Source: Paenibacillus chondroitinus NBRC 15376 | Lineage (GTDB): Bacteria > Bacillota > Bacilli > Paenibacillales > NBRC-103111 | Assembly (NCBI RefSeq): GCF_004000765.1 | Contig: NZ_BILW01000008.1 | Coordinates: 124,001 to 188,000, forward strand | DNA: 64,000 nucleotides | Direction: 5' to 3' | Part shown: piece by piece, positions 38,523 through 47,051 of the stretch | Numbering within the stretch: position 1 is the stretch's first letter | How the letters are laid out: the number at the start of each line of letters is the position of its first letter | Program-made: the position numbers and the translations under genes | Notes under the pieces: model-generated | The model's input: the letters and a program-made list of their open reading frames with translations, nothing else | Told to the model about the DNA's origin: nothing | Databases searched by the model: none

Positions 38523-39125
38523 TCATTTCCCAGACTGCGAATCCTCTTTCCGCTCGCGCAGCTTTTTAACCAATTTATCTAAACTCCCGCTGATTTCATT
38601 CGCTGTCTGCCGGTAAACCTCTAATGGGCCACCGAACGGGTCAGAAATATCGTAATCCGGAATGGCATCTTCCAACAGATAAATCCGATTTCGTTCTTCA
38701 ACGGTTACTGTTTGTGAAAGAGCCTGCTTAAGCTGAAGCTCCGTGACCAGCCTCTCTCTCTCCTCAATCGCTTGAAGGATACGCTGATCGTCCTCTACAT
38801 ATTCTTTGAGTGTAAAAATCTTATCAATTGCGCCCGGATACCGCTGGATAACCGAACGTTTATGTCCCATCGTCATCGTCAAAATGAGATCCGCCCAATT
38901 CACCTCAGACTCCTGAATCGCTAGGGAACGAATGGGTTCTTTGAACCCTGCCTCCTGCAGCAGTGTTGCACTATTTCGGGAGATCGGAGCGCCGGTCATC
39001 GCGGATACGCCAGCTGAACGAACTTCTGCCGCAAGTCCTTCTTGGTGCACTCTGATACGCAGCAAACCTTCGGCTAATGGACTGCGGCACGTATTTCCTG
39101 TACAGACAAATAGAATTCGCAACAT
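38523..39125 (-). CDS. ywlE: Low-molecular-weight phosphatase, YwlE-type protein-arginine phosphatase
   Basis: A 200-residue member of the LMW-PTP family; B. subtilis YwlE removes arginine phosphorylation placed by McsB. The P-loop CTGNTCRS (8-15) has the threonine that favours phosphoarginine, and the general acid aspartate is in DISDPFGG. Relative to the usual ~150 residues there is an insertion of about 45 residues between FTLKEYV and DISDPF (QAIEERERLVTELQLKQALS region), predicted helical. ATG 39125 has an excellent AAGGAGG; the frame continues upstream only through a hairpin repeat and is not coding. Confidence 0.9.
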   Translation of the reverse strand: MLRILFVCTGNTCRSPLAEGLLRIRVHQEGLAAEVRSAGVSAMTGAPISRNSATLLQEAGFKEPIRSLAIQESEVNWADLILTMTMGHKRSVIQRYPGAIDKIFTLKEYVEDDQRILQAIEERERLVTELQLKQALSQTVTVEERNRIYLLEDAIPDYDISDPFGGPLEVYRQTANEISGSLDKLVKKLRERKEDSQSGK

Positions 39126-39135
39126 GAGATCCTCC

Positions 39136-39216
39136 TTAGAGTTTTGCGTAGCAAAACTTTCTTCGTAAGCATGGGCTGAGTTTTGCGTCAGCGAAACTTT
39201 CTTCATAAACATAGCC
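39136..39216. repeat. Two-unit hairpin repeat abutting the ywlE ribosome site
   Basis: Two units of about 40 bp (from 39136 and from 39177) each carry a hairpin (GTTTTGCGTAGCAAAAC and a variant with CGTCAGCG) followed by TTCGTAAGCAT or TTCATAAACAT. They are related to the array at 18970-19127. On the minus strand the last unit ends ACTCTAAGGAG, so the SD of ywlE lies at the repeat boundary exactly as at nuoI. Confidence 0.85.
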
Positions 39217-39240
39217 AGATCCTGCTCCGCCTCTATTGTA

Positions 39241-39801
39241 TCATAGCAAAAACTTGATCCCAAACGCGAGCAGAATTAGCCCGCCAAACGCTTCTCCATA
39301 TTCGCCAACCCAGCCGTTCACCCGTCTGCCAACCAATAAACCAGCTACAGATAGCAGCGCGCCGAACAAGCCAAATACAAGCACGGTTAACAAGATATCC
39401 GTAGCAAACATACCTAAGGATACACCTACTGAGAACGAATCTATGCTTACACTAAGCGCAAAAATCGTCAGTCCCCATAAAGATCTATGATCAAAAGAGG
39501 TTGCTTCCTCTCCACGGATCGAACTATAAACCATATGGGAGCCTAAAAGAATGAGCAAACATCCGCCCGCAGCAGTAGCCACATTGCCAAGCAGAAGCGA
39601 GACATATTGTCCCATAAATATGCCCATTAACGGCATTATGATATGAAAAATACCGATCACCATGCTTATTTTAAAAATATCCAATAAGCGAATCCCCTTC
39701 ATGCCGATACCGATTCCTAAGGAAAAAGCATCCAAACCCAAGGCTATCGCCATGATGAATATGGTGATGAGCTGCCCAAATTCAACGCCAGTTACGAGCA
39801 T
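39241..39801 (-). CDS. mntP: Manganese efflux pump MntP
   Basis: A 186-residue membrane protein with six helices and the duplicated family motifs GLDAFSLGIGIG (24-35) and SIDSFSVGVSLG, whose aspartates bind the metal in MntP (YebN/YwlD). It corresponds to ywlD of Bacillus in both position and size. It lies between ywlC and ywlE. No yybP-ykoY manganese riboswitch is seen in the short leader. Confidence 0.92.
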   Translation of the reverse strand: MLVTGVEFGQLITIFIMAIALGLDAFSLGIGIGMKGIRLLDIFKISMVIGIFHIIMPLMGIFMGQYVSLLLGNVATAAGGCLLILLGSHMVYSSIRGEEATSFDHRSLWGLTIFALSVSIDSFSVGVSLGMFATDILLTVLVFGLFGALLSVAGLLVGRRVNGWVGEYGEAFGGLILLAFGIKFLL

Positions 39802-39865
39802 AAGTGCTGTCCCCCTTGTCCGCTTTCTTAATCAAGATATGCGGACATACTGGGAATCATGCTAG

Positions 39866-40933
39866 CTAAACACGTACAAGCCGGTGACCGGCTGCCTTGC
39901 GCAGACGGTTCATAATGGCCTGACCAATCCCCGTTTCCGGGCAGCCTTCTGCAGCAATATACTGAATCCCTTGCTGATCAAATCGCCTTAATGCGGCGTA
40001 CAGCTCCTGAGCAATCTTTTCGGGCTCCGCTAACGAGCCGCAGGCAATGACCAAATCAGCTTCAAACAGAGAAGCCCTTTCCTCAAAAGTAAGGATTCCC
40101 GTCGACTCCCCTCGCTCCTTAGCGGCATGGATGTCGCGCTGAATCCAATCGGCCACTGCCTCAGCATTGTCTCCGTATACAATATGCATGTATCCCTTCG
40201 GCGCATAATGTGTGTACTTCATTCCCGGAGCACGAGGCGTTTCTGAAACCTGCACATCTTCCCGCTCAGGCTCATGAATTCGAATAGCCGACAGGGCGGA
40301 CTGCAGCTGCTCTGCCGTAACGCCGCCTGGACGCAAAATATACAGCTCGCCATCAACAAGCTGAATCACCGTCGACTCAACACCGACCCCCGTGCCGCCG
40401 CCATCCACAATACCACCGATTCGGCCGTCCAAATCTTCTCGCACATGTGACGCCAGTGTTGGACTCGGTCTGCCGGAACTATTGGCGCTAGGGGCTGCGA
40501 TAGGAAGCGCTGCTTTCCGAAGCAGCTCCAGAGCCACAGGATGATCCGGTATACGAATGCCTACCGTCGTAAGGCCGGCAGTCACCAACGGCGAAATGCC
40601 GCCTGTTTTCACAGGCAGCACGATCGTAAGAGGCCCAGGCCAGAAAGCCTCCATAAGCGTATGATGGTCAGGCGTGACACTATCAGGTTCAATGAGATCT
40701 GAGAGCTGCCCCGCATCCGCAATGTGGACGATCAATGGATTATCCGACGGCCGTCCTTTGGCTGAGAAAATACGTTCTACCGCTGAGGTATTCGTAGCAT
40801 CAGCACCAAGTCCGTATACCGTTTCCGTAGGGAAAGCTACGGTGTCCCCGTCCCGCAAAAGCACTGCGGCATCTGATAATTCTTCACCCCTGCTAGCTAC
40901 CGTATCCGGGTCTACTTTCCAGTACTTTGTCAC
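39866..40933 (-). CDS. ywlC: L-threonylcarbamoyladenylate synthase (Sua5/YwlC)
   Basis: A 355-residue two-domain Sua5 protein that makes threonylcarbamoyl-AMP for the t6A37 modification of ANN-decoding tRNAs. The YrdC domain (about 20-205) shows DTVAFPTETVYGLGADA, IFSAKGRPSDNPLIVH, and SANSSGRPSPT; the C-terminal Sua5 domain (about 230-350) includes APGMKYTHYAPKG. Position matches ywlC of Bacillus. Confidence 0.95.
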   Translation of the reverse strand: MTKYWKVDPDTVASRGEELSDAAVLLRDGDTVAFPTETVYGLGADATNTSAVERIFSAKGRPSDNPLIVHIADAGQLSDLIEPDSVTPDHHTLMEAFWPGPLTIVLPVKTGGISPLVTAGLTTVGIRIPDHPVALELLRKAALPIAAPSANSSGRPSPTLASHVREDLDGRIGGIVDGGGTGVGVESTVIQLVDGELYILRPGGVTAEQLQSALSAIRIHEPEREDVQVSETPRAPGMKYTHYAPKGYMHIVYGDNAEAVADWIQRDIHAAKERGESTGILTFEERASLFEADLVIACGSLAEPEKIAQELYAALRRFDQQGIQYIAAEGCPETGIGQAIMNRLRKAAGHRLVRV

Positions 40934-40967
40934 GATCTATCATCCTTACTTCCAAAATGAATTCAAG

Positions 40968-41717
40968 TTAACTAAACCATGAAACGATTTTTTTAGTCAT
41001 TTCCCAGAAGAAAAACTTCACTTTAGGCTGCGCGTCTTCAGTCGCATCAGCAAGGACAGGCTGCGCTTGCGCTTCCATACTTGCTTTCTGCTTAACCATT
41101 GGCTGGGCTGCTTTACTGTCTTTTGCTGCAGGCGCAGGTGTAGTCGAAGTTTTCATTTTGTCTTGGCCTTCTGTTTTCGCTACAACAGCGGCGGTTGCCA
41201 CCGCTTCTCCTGAAACAGAATCTACAAAACAAAGCGGTGGAAACAACACGCACCACCAATTCTGGCCTTCCCCGCTGCCAATCGTGACACGGAGCGCCTC
41301 ATAGTCACCCGCAGGGTAAACTTCATTCCCATACATTTTCGTAGGAAAAGGGACTTTGCCAAGTTCAACCGTATGTGTGTAGCTGTAGCCACGGGCTTCA
41401 ATCATTTGTCCGACAAGTTCATCGAACTCCGGTAAATGAGCCAATACTACCGCTCTTGCTTCATCCAAGGAATGCGGGCCAACAACCCAACCCTGCATAC
41501 GCTCAATAATCGCATCGCGAATTTCGCGTTTCAGTGCTTGATCCTGCGCCGAATCCGAGTTTGCTAGAATACGCAGGCGAATAGATTCTTCCGGTATGGT
41601 AGGCGAAATAACCGCCGCATTCGTACGATTGGATTCCCAACTAGTTATCATAACAATAAGTGCAAAAGCCACAAATAATAAGTGCTTGAATGAATGACGA
41701 TCCGTTCTTTTTACCAT
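40968..41717 (-). CDS. spoIIR: Stage II sporulation protein R (SpoIIR)
   Basis: The forespore-secreted signal that activates SpoIIGA to process pro-sigma-E. The protein has 249 residues with an N-terminal signal or anchor helix (KHLLFVAFALIVMI). The conserved core is ESIRLRILANSDSAQDQALKREIRDAI, FPTKMYGNEVYPAGDYEALRVTIGSGEGQNWWCVLFPPLCFVD. A Ser/Ala/Lys-rich linker of about 50 residues precedes a conserved-looking C-terminus. A good sigma-F-type promoter is 36 bp upstream. Confidence 0.94.
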   Translation of the reverse strand: MVKRTDRHSFKHLLFVAFALIVMITSWESNRTNAAVISPTIPEESIRLRILANSDSAQDQALKREIRDAIIERMQGWVVGPHSLDEARAVVLAHLPEFDELVGQMIEARGYSYTHTVELGKVPFPTKMYGNEVYPAGDYEALRVTIGSGEGQNWWCVLFPPLCFVDSVSGEAVATAAVVAKTEGQDKMKTSTTPAPAAKDSKAAQPMVKQKASMEAQAQPVLADATEDAQPKVKFFFWEMTKKIVSWFS

Positions 41718-41752
41718 GAGGAAAAGCCCCTTTCCCTTCGCTTCTACTAGCC

Positions 41753-41781
41753 AGTATAGGCAAAAAGAGGAGAGGCTAAAC
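41753..41781 (-). promoter_or_regulatory. Candidate sigma-F promoter of spoIIR
   Basis: Minus strand GTTTA (41781-41777), 15-bp spacer and GCCTATACT (41761-41753). This fits the sigma-F/G pattern (GTATA-like, then GGnnAnAnT) with one mismatch. spoIIR is forespore sigma-F-controlled in Bacillus. Confidence 0.5.
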
Positions 41782-41872
41782 CTAGCAATCTATTTAAATT
41801 TGGTAGATTTGATAGAGTTGGGATTCCGTTACCTGCCAATTAACAAAATCCCTGTCAGGTCCTATCTTTAGC

Positions 41873-42048
41873 GGAACCAGAGAACGCTATTTTGGGAAAA
41901 ACGGGCTGTTTTCTCTCTGAACGGAACTACAGGGTCTTATTTAACCCCCATGGAGCGTCAATCGAGCGAAACTGGCAAAATAGCGGACTGTAGTTCCTGT
42001 ACCAGGTGGAAAATGCAATTTTAAAGGAGAATAGCGGACCATTGTTCC
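41873..42048. repeat. Composite inverted-repeat element, copy B
   Basis: Four box variants: forward from 41873 (GGAACCAGAGAACGCTATTT), forward from 41923 (GGAACTACAGGGTCTTATTT), reverse ending 41997 (AAATAGCGGACTGTAGTTCC) and reverse ending 42048. Steps are 50 and 51 bp; the inner pair spans 75 bp. Same layout as copies at 5794 and 47052. It lies in the 384-bp gap between prmC and spoIIR, which otherwise holds only the spoIIR promoter. Confidence 0.8.
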
Positions 42049-42101
42049 CTTCTCCATTATCAAGATTAACGCCGGAGCTGGATACCAGGCACAACGAAAC
42101 C

Positions 42102-42989
42102 CTACTGTTCCCGCGGCCGGATCGCGATCACGTGGCGATCAATCCCTTGAAGATCCGGCACGAACCGGATCTCCTCCCAATCCGCGGCGGCGCGCAGCAT
42201 CGCCGCCACTGCCTCCGCCTGCCCGATGCCGACCTCGAACCCGACCATGGTCGGGATTCGCGGCAGCAGCGGCAGCTGCGCAACCATCCGGCGGTACAGG
42301 TCGAGTCCCTCGACACCGCCGAACAAAGCCGTGTGCGGCTCGAACAGCCGCACCTCCGGCATCAGCGCCGGGAGCTCGCCATCAGGGATATACGGTGGGT
42401 TGGACACCAGTATATCCGGAGCGATCCGGCGCTGGATATAAGGCTCGAGGAGGTCGCCCTCGAGCCACTCCACCCGCGCAACCACGCCGTGGCGCTGCGC
42501 GTTGGACCGGGCCATCTCCAGCGCTGCCGCGGAGATGTCGCTGGCCGCCACGCGCCAGTCCGGGCGCGCGTGAGCCACCGTCACCGGGATGATGCCGCTC
42601 CCGGTGCCCACATCCGCAAGGAGCGGAGCGCCTTGCGGGAACAGACGCGAGCCCTCGCGGAGCAAAGCCTCCACGAGCAGCTCCGTCTCCGGCCGCGGAA
42701 TCAGCACGGCCGGGCTAACGGCAAACGTAAGGCCGTAGAAATCCTGCTCGCCGATTACATACTGTACCGGCTCACCCGCGGCCTTCCTCTCCACTAGCTG
42801 GCGCCAAGCGCCCTCCAGCTCGGCAGGAAACTGTTCCTGGAAGCGGAACAGCAGCTCAGTTCGACTGCAGCCCAATAAATGCTGCAGCAAAAGCTCCACA
42901 CAGGAAGCCGCCTCCGCTACGCCCAGCTTCCCTAAAAAAGAAGAAGCCTCTACATAGGCTTCTCTAATCGTCTTCGAGGCAGTCAGCAT
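42102..42989 (-). CDS. prmC: Release factor glutamine methyltransferase PrmC
   Basis: A 295-residue SAM-dependent enzyme that methylates the glutamine of the GGQ motif in release factors. An N-terminal helical domain (about 1-80) is followed by the methyltransferase fold: IPRPETELLVEALL, VGTGSGIIPVTVA (SAM loop), and the catalytic NPPYIP. It is strikingly GC-rich compared with its neighbours. The ATG shares one base with the prfA stop (TGATG), so translation is coupled to prfA; a GTG one codon earlier is possible. Confidence 0.96.
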   Translation of the reverse strand: MLTASKTIREAYVEASSFLGKLGVAEAASCVELLLQHLLGCSRTELLFRFQEQFPAELEGAWRQLVERKAAGEPVQYVIGEQDFYGLTFAVSPAVLIPRPETELLVEALLREGSRLFPQGAPLLADVGTGSGIIPVTVAHARPDWRVAASDISAAALEMARSNAQRHGVVARVEWLEGDLLEPYIQRRIAPDILVSNPPYIPDGELPALMPEVRLFEPHTALFGGVEGLDLYRRMVAQLPLLPRIPTMVGFEVGIGQAEAVAAMLRAAADWEEIRFVPDLQGIDRHVIAIRPREQ

Positions 42990-44065
42990 CACATTGCCTG
43001 CTCCCCATTATCCAAAGCATCCGACTGCGCGGCAATGGTTAGCGCCGACACGATTTCTCCCATGTCACCGTTAAGCACTGTATCTAGTCGGTGAAGCGTC
43101 AAACCAATCCGGTGATCCGTAATCCGGCTTTGCGGGAAGTTATACGTGCGAATTCGCTCCGAACGGTCACCTGTACCGACTTTGCTTTTACGCTCGCCTG
43201 AGTATTTGGCTTCCTCTTCCTCACGAATCTTATCGGAAATTCGTGCACGCAGTACGCGAAGCGCTTGCTCCTTATTGGAGTTTTGCGATTTGCCGTCCTG
43301 ACATGTTGCCACAATGCCCGTAGGCACGTGAGTCACGCGAACCGCTGATTTTGTCGTATTAACGGACTGGCCGCCCGCTCCGCTGGAACAGAATGTATCT
43401 ACGCGAATATCCGCGTCATTAATAACGATCTCAACTTCTTCCGCTTCAGGCATGACAACAACCGTCGAAGTGGATGTATGAATACGTCCACCTGATTCTG
43501 TTACTGGAATACGCTGCACACGGTGCGCCCCGCTCTCAAACTTCAGCTTACTAAAAGCGCCTTTTCCTGTGATCATGAAAATAATCTCTTTGAATCCGCC
43601 CAAATCATTCACGGAAGCATCGAGAATCTCCGTTCTCCATCCTTGCGCGTCCGCATAGCGGGTATACATACGATAAAGATCGCCTGCGAATAACGCAGCT
43701 TCATCGCCGCCTGCCGCTCCACGAATTTCAACGATGACGTTCTTGTCGTCATTCGGGTCTTTTGGCATCATGAGGATTCTGAGTTGTTCTTCCAGCTTAG
43801 CCGATTGCTCGCTAAGCTCTTCGATCTCCATTTTCACCATTTCACGCATTTCATCATCCAGCTTCTCGTTCTGCATCGCTTTAGCGTCTGCCAGCTGCTC
43901 ACTCACGCTCTTATATTCATTATAAGCATCGTAGGCTTCCTGAAGATCGGATTGTTCCTTCGAATACTCTCTAAGCTTCTTCGTGTCACTCGTCACATCC
44001 GGGTCACACAGCAGCTCACTTAATTTATCATAGCGGTCCACAATGGACTGAAGTCGATCCAACAT
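42989..44065 (-). CDS. prfA: Peptide chain release factor 1
   Basis: RF1, 358 residues, ends translation at UAA and UAG. The stop-codon-recognition PVT motif is at 187-189 (RIPVTESGG) and the GGQ loop at 231-233 ([12 protein letters not shown]). The next gene, prmC, methylates that glutamine. The N-terminal coiled coil region is complete. Confidence 0.98.
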   Translation of the reverse strand: MLDRLQSIVDRYDKLSELLCDPDVTSDTKKLREYSKEQSDLQEAYDAYNEYKSVSEQLADAKAMQNEKLDDEMREMVKMEIEELSEQSAKLEEQLRILMMPKDPNDDKNVIVEIRGAAGGDEAALFAGDLYRMYTRYADAQGWRTEILDASVNDLGGFKEIIFMITGKGAFSKLKFESGAHRVQRIPVTESGGRIHTSTSTVVVMPEAEEVEIVINDADIRVDTFCSSGAGGQSVNTTKSAVRVTHVPTGIVATCQDGKSQNSNKEQALRVLRARISDKIREEEEAKYSGERKSKVGTGDRSERIRTYNFPQSRITDHRIGLTLHRLDTVLNGDMGEIVSALTIAAQSDALDNGEQAM

Positions 44066-44097
44066 AACGGATCACTCCTTTCTTTATTTTTTATTCC

Positions 44098-45198
44098 TTA
44101 AACATTAAATCGGAAATGCATAACGTCGCCGTCATTCACTACGTACTCTTTACCTTCCAGACGCACTTGCCCTTTTTCCTTCGCGCCGTTCATGGAACCC
44201 GCCGTTACCAAATCCGTATAAGACACAACCTCGGCGCGAATAAATCCACGCTCGAAATCAGTATGAATTACGCCAGCCGCTTGAGGAGCTTTCGTTCCTT
44301 TGCGGATCGTCCAAGCTCTTACTTCCTGCACCCCAGCTGTAAAATACGTATACAAGCCAAGTTTGCGATAAGCTGCTTTAATCAATCTATTCAAGCCGGA
44401 CTCTTGAAGTCCCAACTCTTCGAGGAACATTGCTTTTTCTTCATCTTCGAGCTCAGCAATCTCGGATTCCACCTTCGCGCTGATCGAAACAACTTCGTTG
44501 TTTTCTTTCGCCGCGTATTCCTGAACGATTTTAACAAATGGATTCTCATCCGCCGTTGATACTTCGTCTTCGCTCACATTGGCCGCATAAAGAACCGGCT
44601 TCATGGTCAACAAGTGAAGGTCGCGAACAAGCAGCTTCTCATCGTCGCTCAAATCGATGCTACGCGCTGGCAGATCGTTATAAAGAGCTTCCTTGATGCG
44701 TTCCAAACACTCAACCTCGGCAACAACTTTCTTGTCGCCGCCTTTCAGGTTTTTGCGGGAGCGCTCGATTTTTTTCTCAACCGACTCAATGTCAGCCAAA
44801 ATCAATTCAAGATTAATCGTCTCGATATCGCCAATCGGATCTACTTTACCGGAGACGTGCGTAATATTATCATCCTCAAAACAACGGACAACATGCACAA
44901 TGGCATCCACTTCACGAATGTGCGCCAAAAATTTATTTCCAAGCCCTTCACCTTTGCTCGCGCCCTTCACCAAACCCGCAATATCAACGAATTCGAAGGC
45001 TGTCGGAACAATGCTCTTAGGGACAATCATCTCTACCAGCTTGTGCAATCTCTCGTCCGGTACTTCAACTACCCCAACATTCGGATCTATCGTACAGAAC
45101 GGATAGTTTGCAGATTCTGCCCCCGCCTGTGTAATTGCATTAAACAATGTCGATTTTCCTACGTTCGGTAGACCGACGATACCTGCTTTCAAAGCCAT
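44098..45198 (-). CDS. ychF: Redox-/ribosome-associated ATPase YchF (Ola1 family)
   Basis: A 366-residue Obg-related P-loop protein that prefers ATP. G1 [15 protein letters not shown] (8-22), G3 [19 protein letters not shown], the G4-type NVSEDE instead of NKxD, and a C-terminal TGS domain ([21 protein letters not shown]) are present. B. subtilis yyaF is the orthologue, near the origin. Confidence 0.96.
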   Translation of the reverse strand: MALKAGIVGLPNVGKSTLFNAITQAGAESANYPFCTIDPNVGVVEVPDERLHKLVEMIVPKSIVPTAFEFVDIAGLVKGASKGEGLGNKFLAHIREVDAIVHVVRCFEDDNITHVSGKVDPIGDIETINLELILADIESVEKKIERSRKNLKGGDKKVVAEVECLERIKEALYNDLPARSIDLSDDEKLLVRDLHLLTMKPVLYAANVSEDEVSTADENPFVKIVQEYAAKENNEVVSISAKVESEIAELEDEEKAMFLEELGLQESGLNRLIKAAYRKLGLYTYFTAGVQEVRAWTIRKGTKAPQAAGVIHTDFERGFIRAEVVSYTDLVTAGSMNGAKEKGQVRLEGKEYVVNDGDVMHFRFNV

Positions 45199-45256
45199 CG
45201 TAGTTACAACTCCTTAATTTTCGAAAATCATCCTTCTTATTATATAGTACTTGGAA

Positions 45257-45301
45257 CGCAAAAAAAAGCCTGTAGGCTACTGATTAGCCGCAGACTTTTT
45301 T
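45257..45301 (-). terminator. Terminator of the PilZ gene
   Basis: Minus strand AGTCTGCGGCTA and TAGCCTACAGGCT form a stem around ATCAG, followed by eight T. The PilZ stop codon lies within the stem. Confidence 0.88.
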
Positions 45302-46017
45302 TCCAGTGCTTTTTTTGTTTCATTTTCCTGCTTCTGAATGTAGTACGTTTCAATCTGATTTTTTAAAATAAATCCGCGCAACGCGTTCGTTTTCTCATCC
45401 GGGATGCTGACAAAACTAGCACCGTAATAGTAGCCGTCATTTGTTTTTTCTTGCCGAACAATTTCCATTGTACAAGGCACCAAAAAGCCCAAAATTAACT
45501 CCACTTCCAGTTGAGAGTTCTTTTGAATAACTTTTTCAAGCATAGCATTTTCACTGATCGTAAATCCTAAACCATTAATAGATAGATTTTTGATAGAGAA
45601 TCGAATTGGTGTATCAAAATGATGTTTAAGCCTCTTGTTTCTATCCTGGAGCGCGAAAAGAAGCCCTTCATTCTTCACATCTACGCGAGGGAATTCCCGC
45701 TTTTCCGTGAACTTCCTGCGGTTTTCAGGGGGATTCAGAACAATCAACGAACCCTGCTCCTTGGCCACAACCACCGTATCCATAACAAACAGCCCTGATT
45801 TCGTATATACCGTCATTTTACACTTATCTCCCAGCGCAAAAACATGATACTCCGGCAGTTCCACTTCAATGATGTCACCTAGTGCATAGGTCAACACGCC
45901 AGTGGCTACGAAATCTTCCTTGCTCAGCATCGCCTTGCTGTCAATCATTACATCAGCGTCGTACCCTTCTTTGCTGCCGTAGAACTTAGCAGATTTTTGT
46001 TTGCTGTTGCTAACCAC
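45277..46017 (-). CDS. PilZ-domain c-di-GMP receptor protein
   Basis: A product of about 246 residues whose second half is a PilZ domain. The two c-di-GMP-binding signatures are R-x3-R (REFPR, about 107-111) and NxSxxG (NLSING, about 144-149). The first half is a YcgR-N/DUF5634-like beta domain (GDIIEVELPEYHVFALGDKC), so the architecture resembles YpfA/DgrA or a YcgR-type flagellar brake. The start is uncertain: GTG 46017 is about nine bases after AGGGGTG, while GTG 46029 sits directly on the purine tract. The leader contains a c-di-GMP-I riboswitch, so the same second messenger appears to control expression and activity. Confidence 0.87.
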   Translation of the reverse strand: MVSNSKQKSAKFYGSKEGYDADVMIDSKAMLSKEDFVATGVLTYALGDIIEVELPEYHVFALGDKCKMTVYTKSGLFVMDTVVVAKEQGSLIVLNPPENRRKFTEKREFPRVDVKNEGLLFALQDRNKRLKHHFDTPIRFSIKNLSINGLGFTISENAMLEKVIQKNSQLEVELILGFLVPCTMEIVRQEKTNDGYYYGASFVSIPDEKTNALRGFILKNQIETYYIQKQENETKKALEKKSAANQ

Positions 46018-46047
46018 TTTGTTGATCACCCCTCCCCGCGTTCCATA

Positions 46048-46197
46048 TAAAAAATAGACTGCCCCTGCTTTGGGGACAGCCTATTACCTCAACCTGAAAA
46101 AGCATCGATTTTCGGTAACCAGGCTGTCGTAGTTCCATAGGAACCGTAGACCCTCGGCTTTGCGTCCTTACCTTTCGGCAAGTTTGCCATTATCGAA
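46048..46197 (-). ncRNA. Cyclic-di-GMP-I (GEMM) riboswitch with terminator
   Basis: The minus strand shows the GEMM core: GGCAAAC, a hairpin CTTGCC-GAAA-GGTAAG with GNRA tetraloop, the hallmark GGACGCAAAGCC, a second arm with receptor-like CTACG...CTACGA, and GCCTGGTTACCG, closed by TCGAT/ATCGA (aptamer about 46197-46104). Downstream, ATAGGCTGTCCCC pairs with GGGGCAGTCTAT and is followed by TTTTTT (46085-46048). The aptamer 3' strand GACAGCCTGGTTACC is complementary to GGTAATAGGCTGTC at the terminator 5' side, so aptamer and terminator strands compete. Next gene: PilZ. Confidence 0.93.
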
Positions 46198-46352
46198 CCT
46201 TGCAAATGATTTGTCATGCTTTGTCGTACAATATCGCGCTATATGGTCTAAAAGACCTACGTTATCTCTCATTATACGGATGGATTTCCCTATTATCAAC
46301 TAATTCTCTTGCATACATCTGGTATTTGTTGTATGAATGTTAGAAGAATTAA

Positions 46353-46474
46353 ATATCCACAACTTTTCGAGTTATACACATTGTTATCCACAGGTTGTTA
46401 ACAACGAATGCTTGTTCGATCCTTGTTCACATGTGGATAAGATTATTTTTAGTGAGGTGTCCCCCTGTGGATGA
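46353..46474. promoter_or_regulatory. DnaA-box cluster upstream of tadA
   Basis: TTATCCACA occurs perfectly at 46384-46392 (plus) and 46432-46440 (minus); TTATACACA at 46372-46380 fits TTATNCACA; ATATCCACA at 46353-46361 and TCATCCACA at 46466-46474 (minus) differ by one base. The surroundings are AT-rich. The last box overlaps the GTG of tadA. Such clusters mark origins or DnaA-controlled promoters and titration sites. Confidence 0.7.
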
Positions 46475-46934
46475 ATATAGTGAACATATCCCCTGGATGA
46501 AGGCGGCCATAGAGGAAGCGCGTAAAGCCGAAGCCATTCGAGAGGTGCCGATTGGTGCCGTTGTTGTCTATCAAGGGGAAATTATCGGCCGCGGCTACAA
46601 TCTTCGTGAAACGACGCTGGATCCGCTTGCTCACGCTGAGATGATTGCTATTAAGCAGGCCAGTGAGCATTTGCAAGCGTGGCGTTTGCTTGACTGCAAG
46701 CTCTACGTTACGCTAGAGCCTTGCCCGATGTGTGCAGGCGCGATTGTTCAAGCGCGCGTTCCGCAGGTGATCTATGGCACAACTGATCCCAAGGCCGGCT
46801 GCGCGGGAACGTTAATGAACTTGCTGCAGGAAGACCGGTTCAATCACCGGGTCGATGTGGTCAGCGGCGTGCTGCAAGAGGAGTGCGCGACGATGCTGAC
46901 GCAGTTTTTCCGTAAGCTGCGCGGGAAGGAATAG
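46467..46934 (+). CDS. tadA: tRNA(adenosine34) deaminase TadA
   Basis: A 155-residue zinc deaminase that converts A34 of tRNA-Arg(ACG) to inosine. The zinc site HAE (56-58) and PCPMC (85-89) is intact, as are VPIGAVVV and the C-terminal KAGCAGTLMNLLQEDRFNH. The start is GTG 46467 with GAGGTG seven bases upstream; the longer frame before it crosses DnaA boxes and lacks a ribosome site. In Bacillus tadA is followed by scr and dnaX; here a repeat element and tRNA-Arg follow, so that linkage is broken. Confidence 0.95.
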   Translation: MDEYSEHIPWMKAAIEEARKAEAIREVPIGAVVVYQGEIIGRGYNLRETTLDPLAHAEMIAIKQASEHLQAWRLLDCKLYVTLEPCPMCAGAIVQARVPQVIYGTTDPKAGCAGTLMNLLQEDRFNHRVDVVSGVLQEECATMLTQFFRKLRGKE

Positions 46935-47051
46935 CGCGTTGGCCCTGGCTTTGGCTTTGGACTTTGGATTTGGACTTTGCCGTTGGGGGTGGCCGCTAGG
47001 CTGAGTATGAGTTAGCTTCGCTAGCGGTCGCCTCGCATTGATATGCGAAAG

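Noticed and set aside
39126..39263. N-terminal extension of ywlE
   Set aside because: The codons lie in the hairpin repeat; the ribosome site and homology support 39125.
42006..42797. Plus-strand frame of 263 codons over prmC
   Set aside because: It is antisense to prmC, whose product shows all family motifs; the long open frame is a result of high GC there. The predicted product is Arg/His/Pro-rich without domains.
46030..46394. Signal recognition particle RNA (scr), expected near tadA in Bacillus
   Set aside because: The structured RNA here is a c-di-GMP-I riboswitch on the minus strand; I found no SRP Alu or helix-8 motif between 46030 and 48050.
46353..46474. Calling this the chromosomal oriC
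   Set aside because: dnaA and dnaN are not in the window; a DnaA-box cluster alone is not sufficient.
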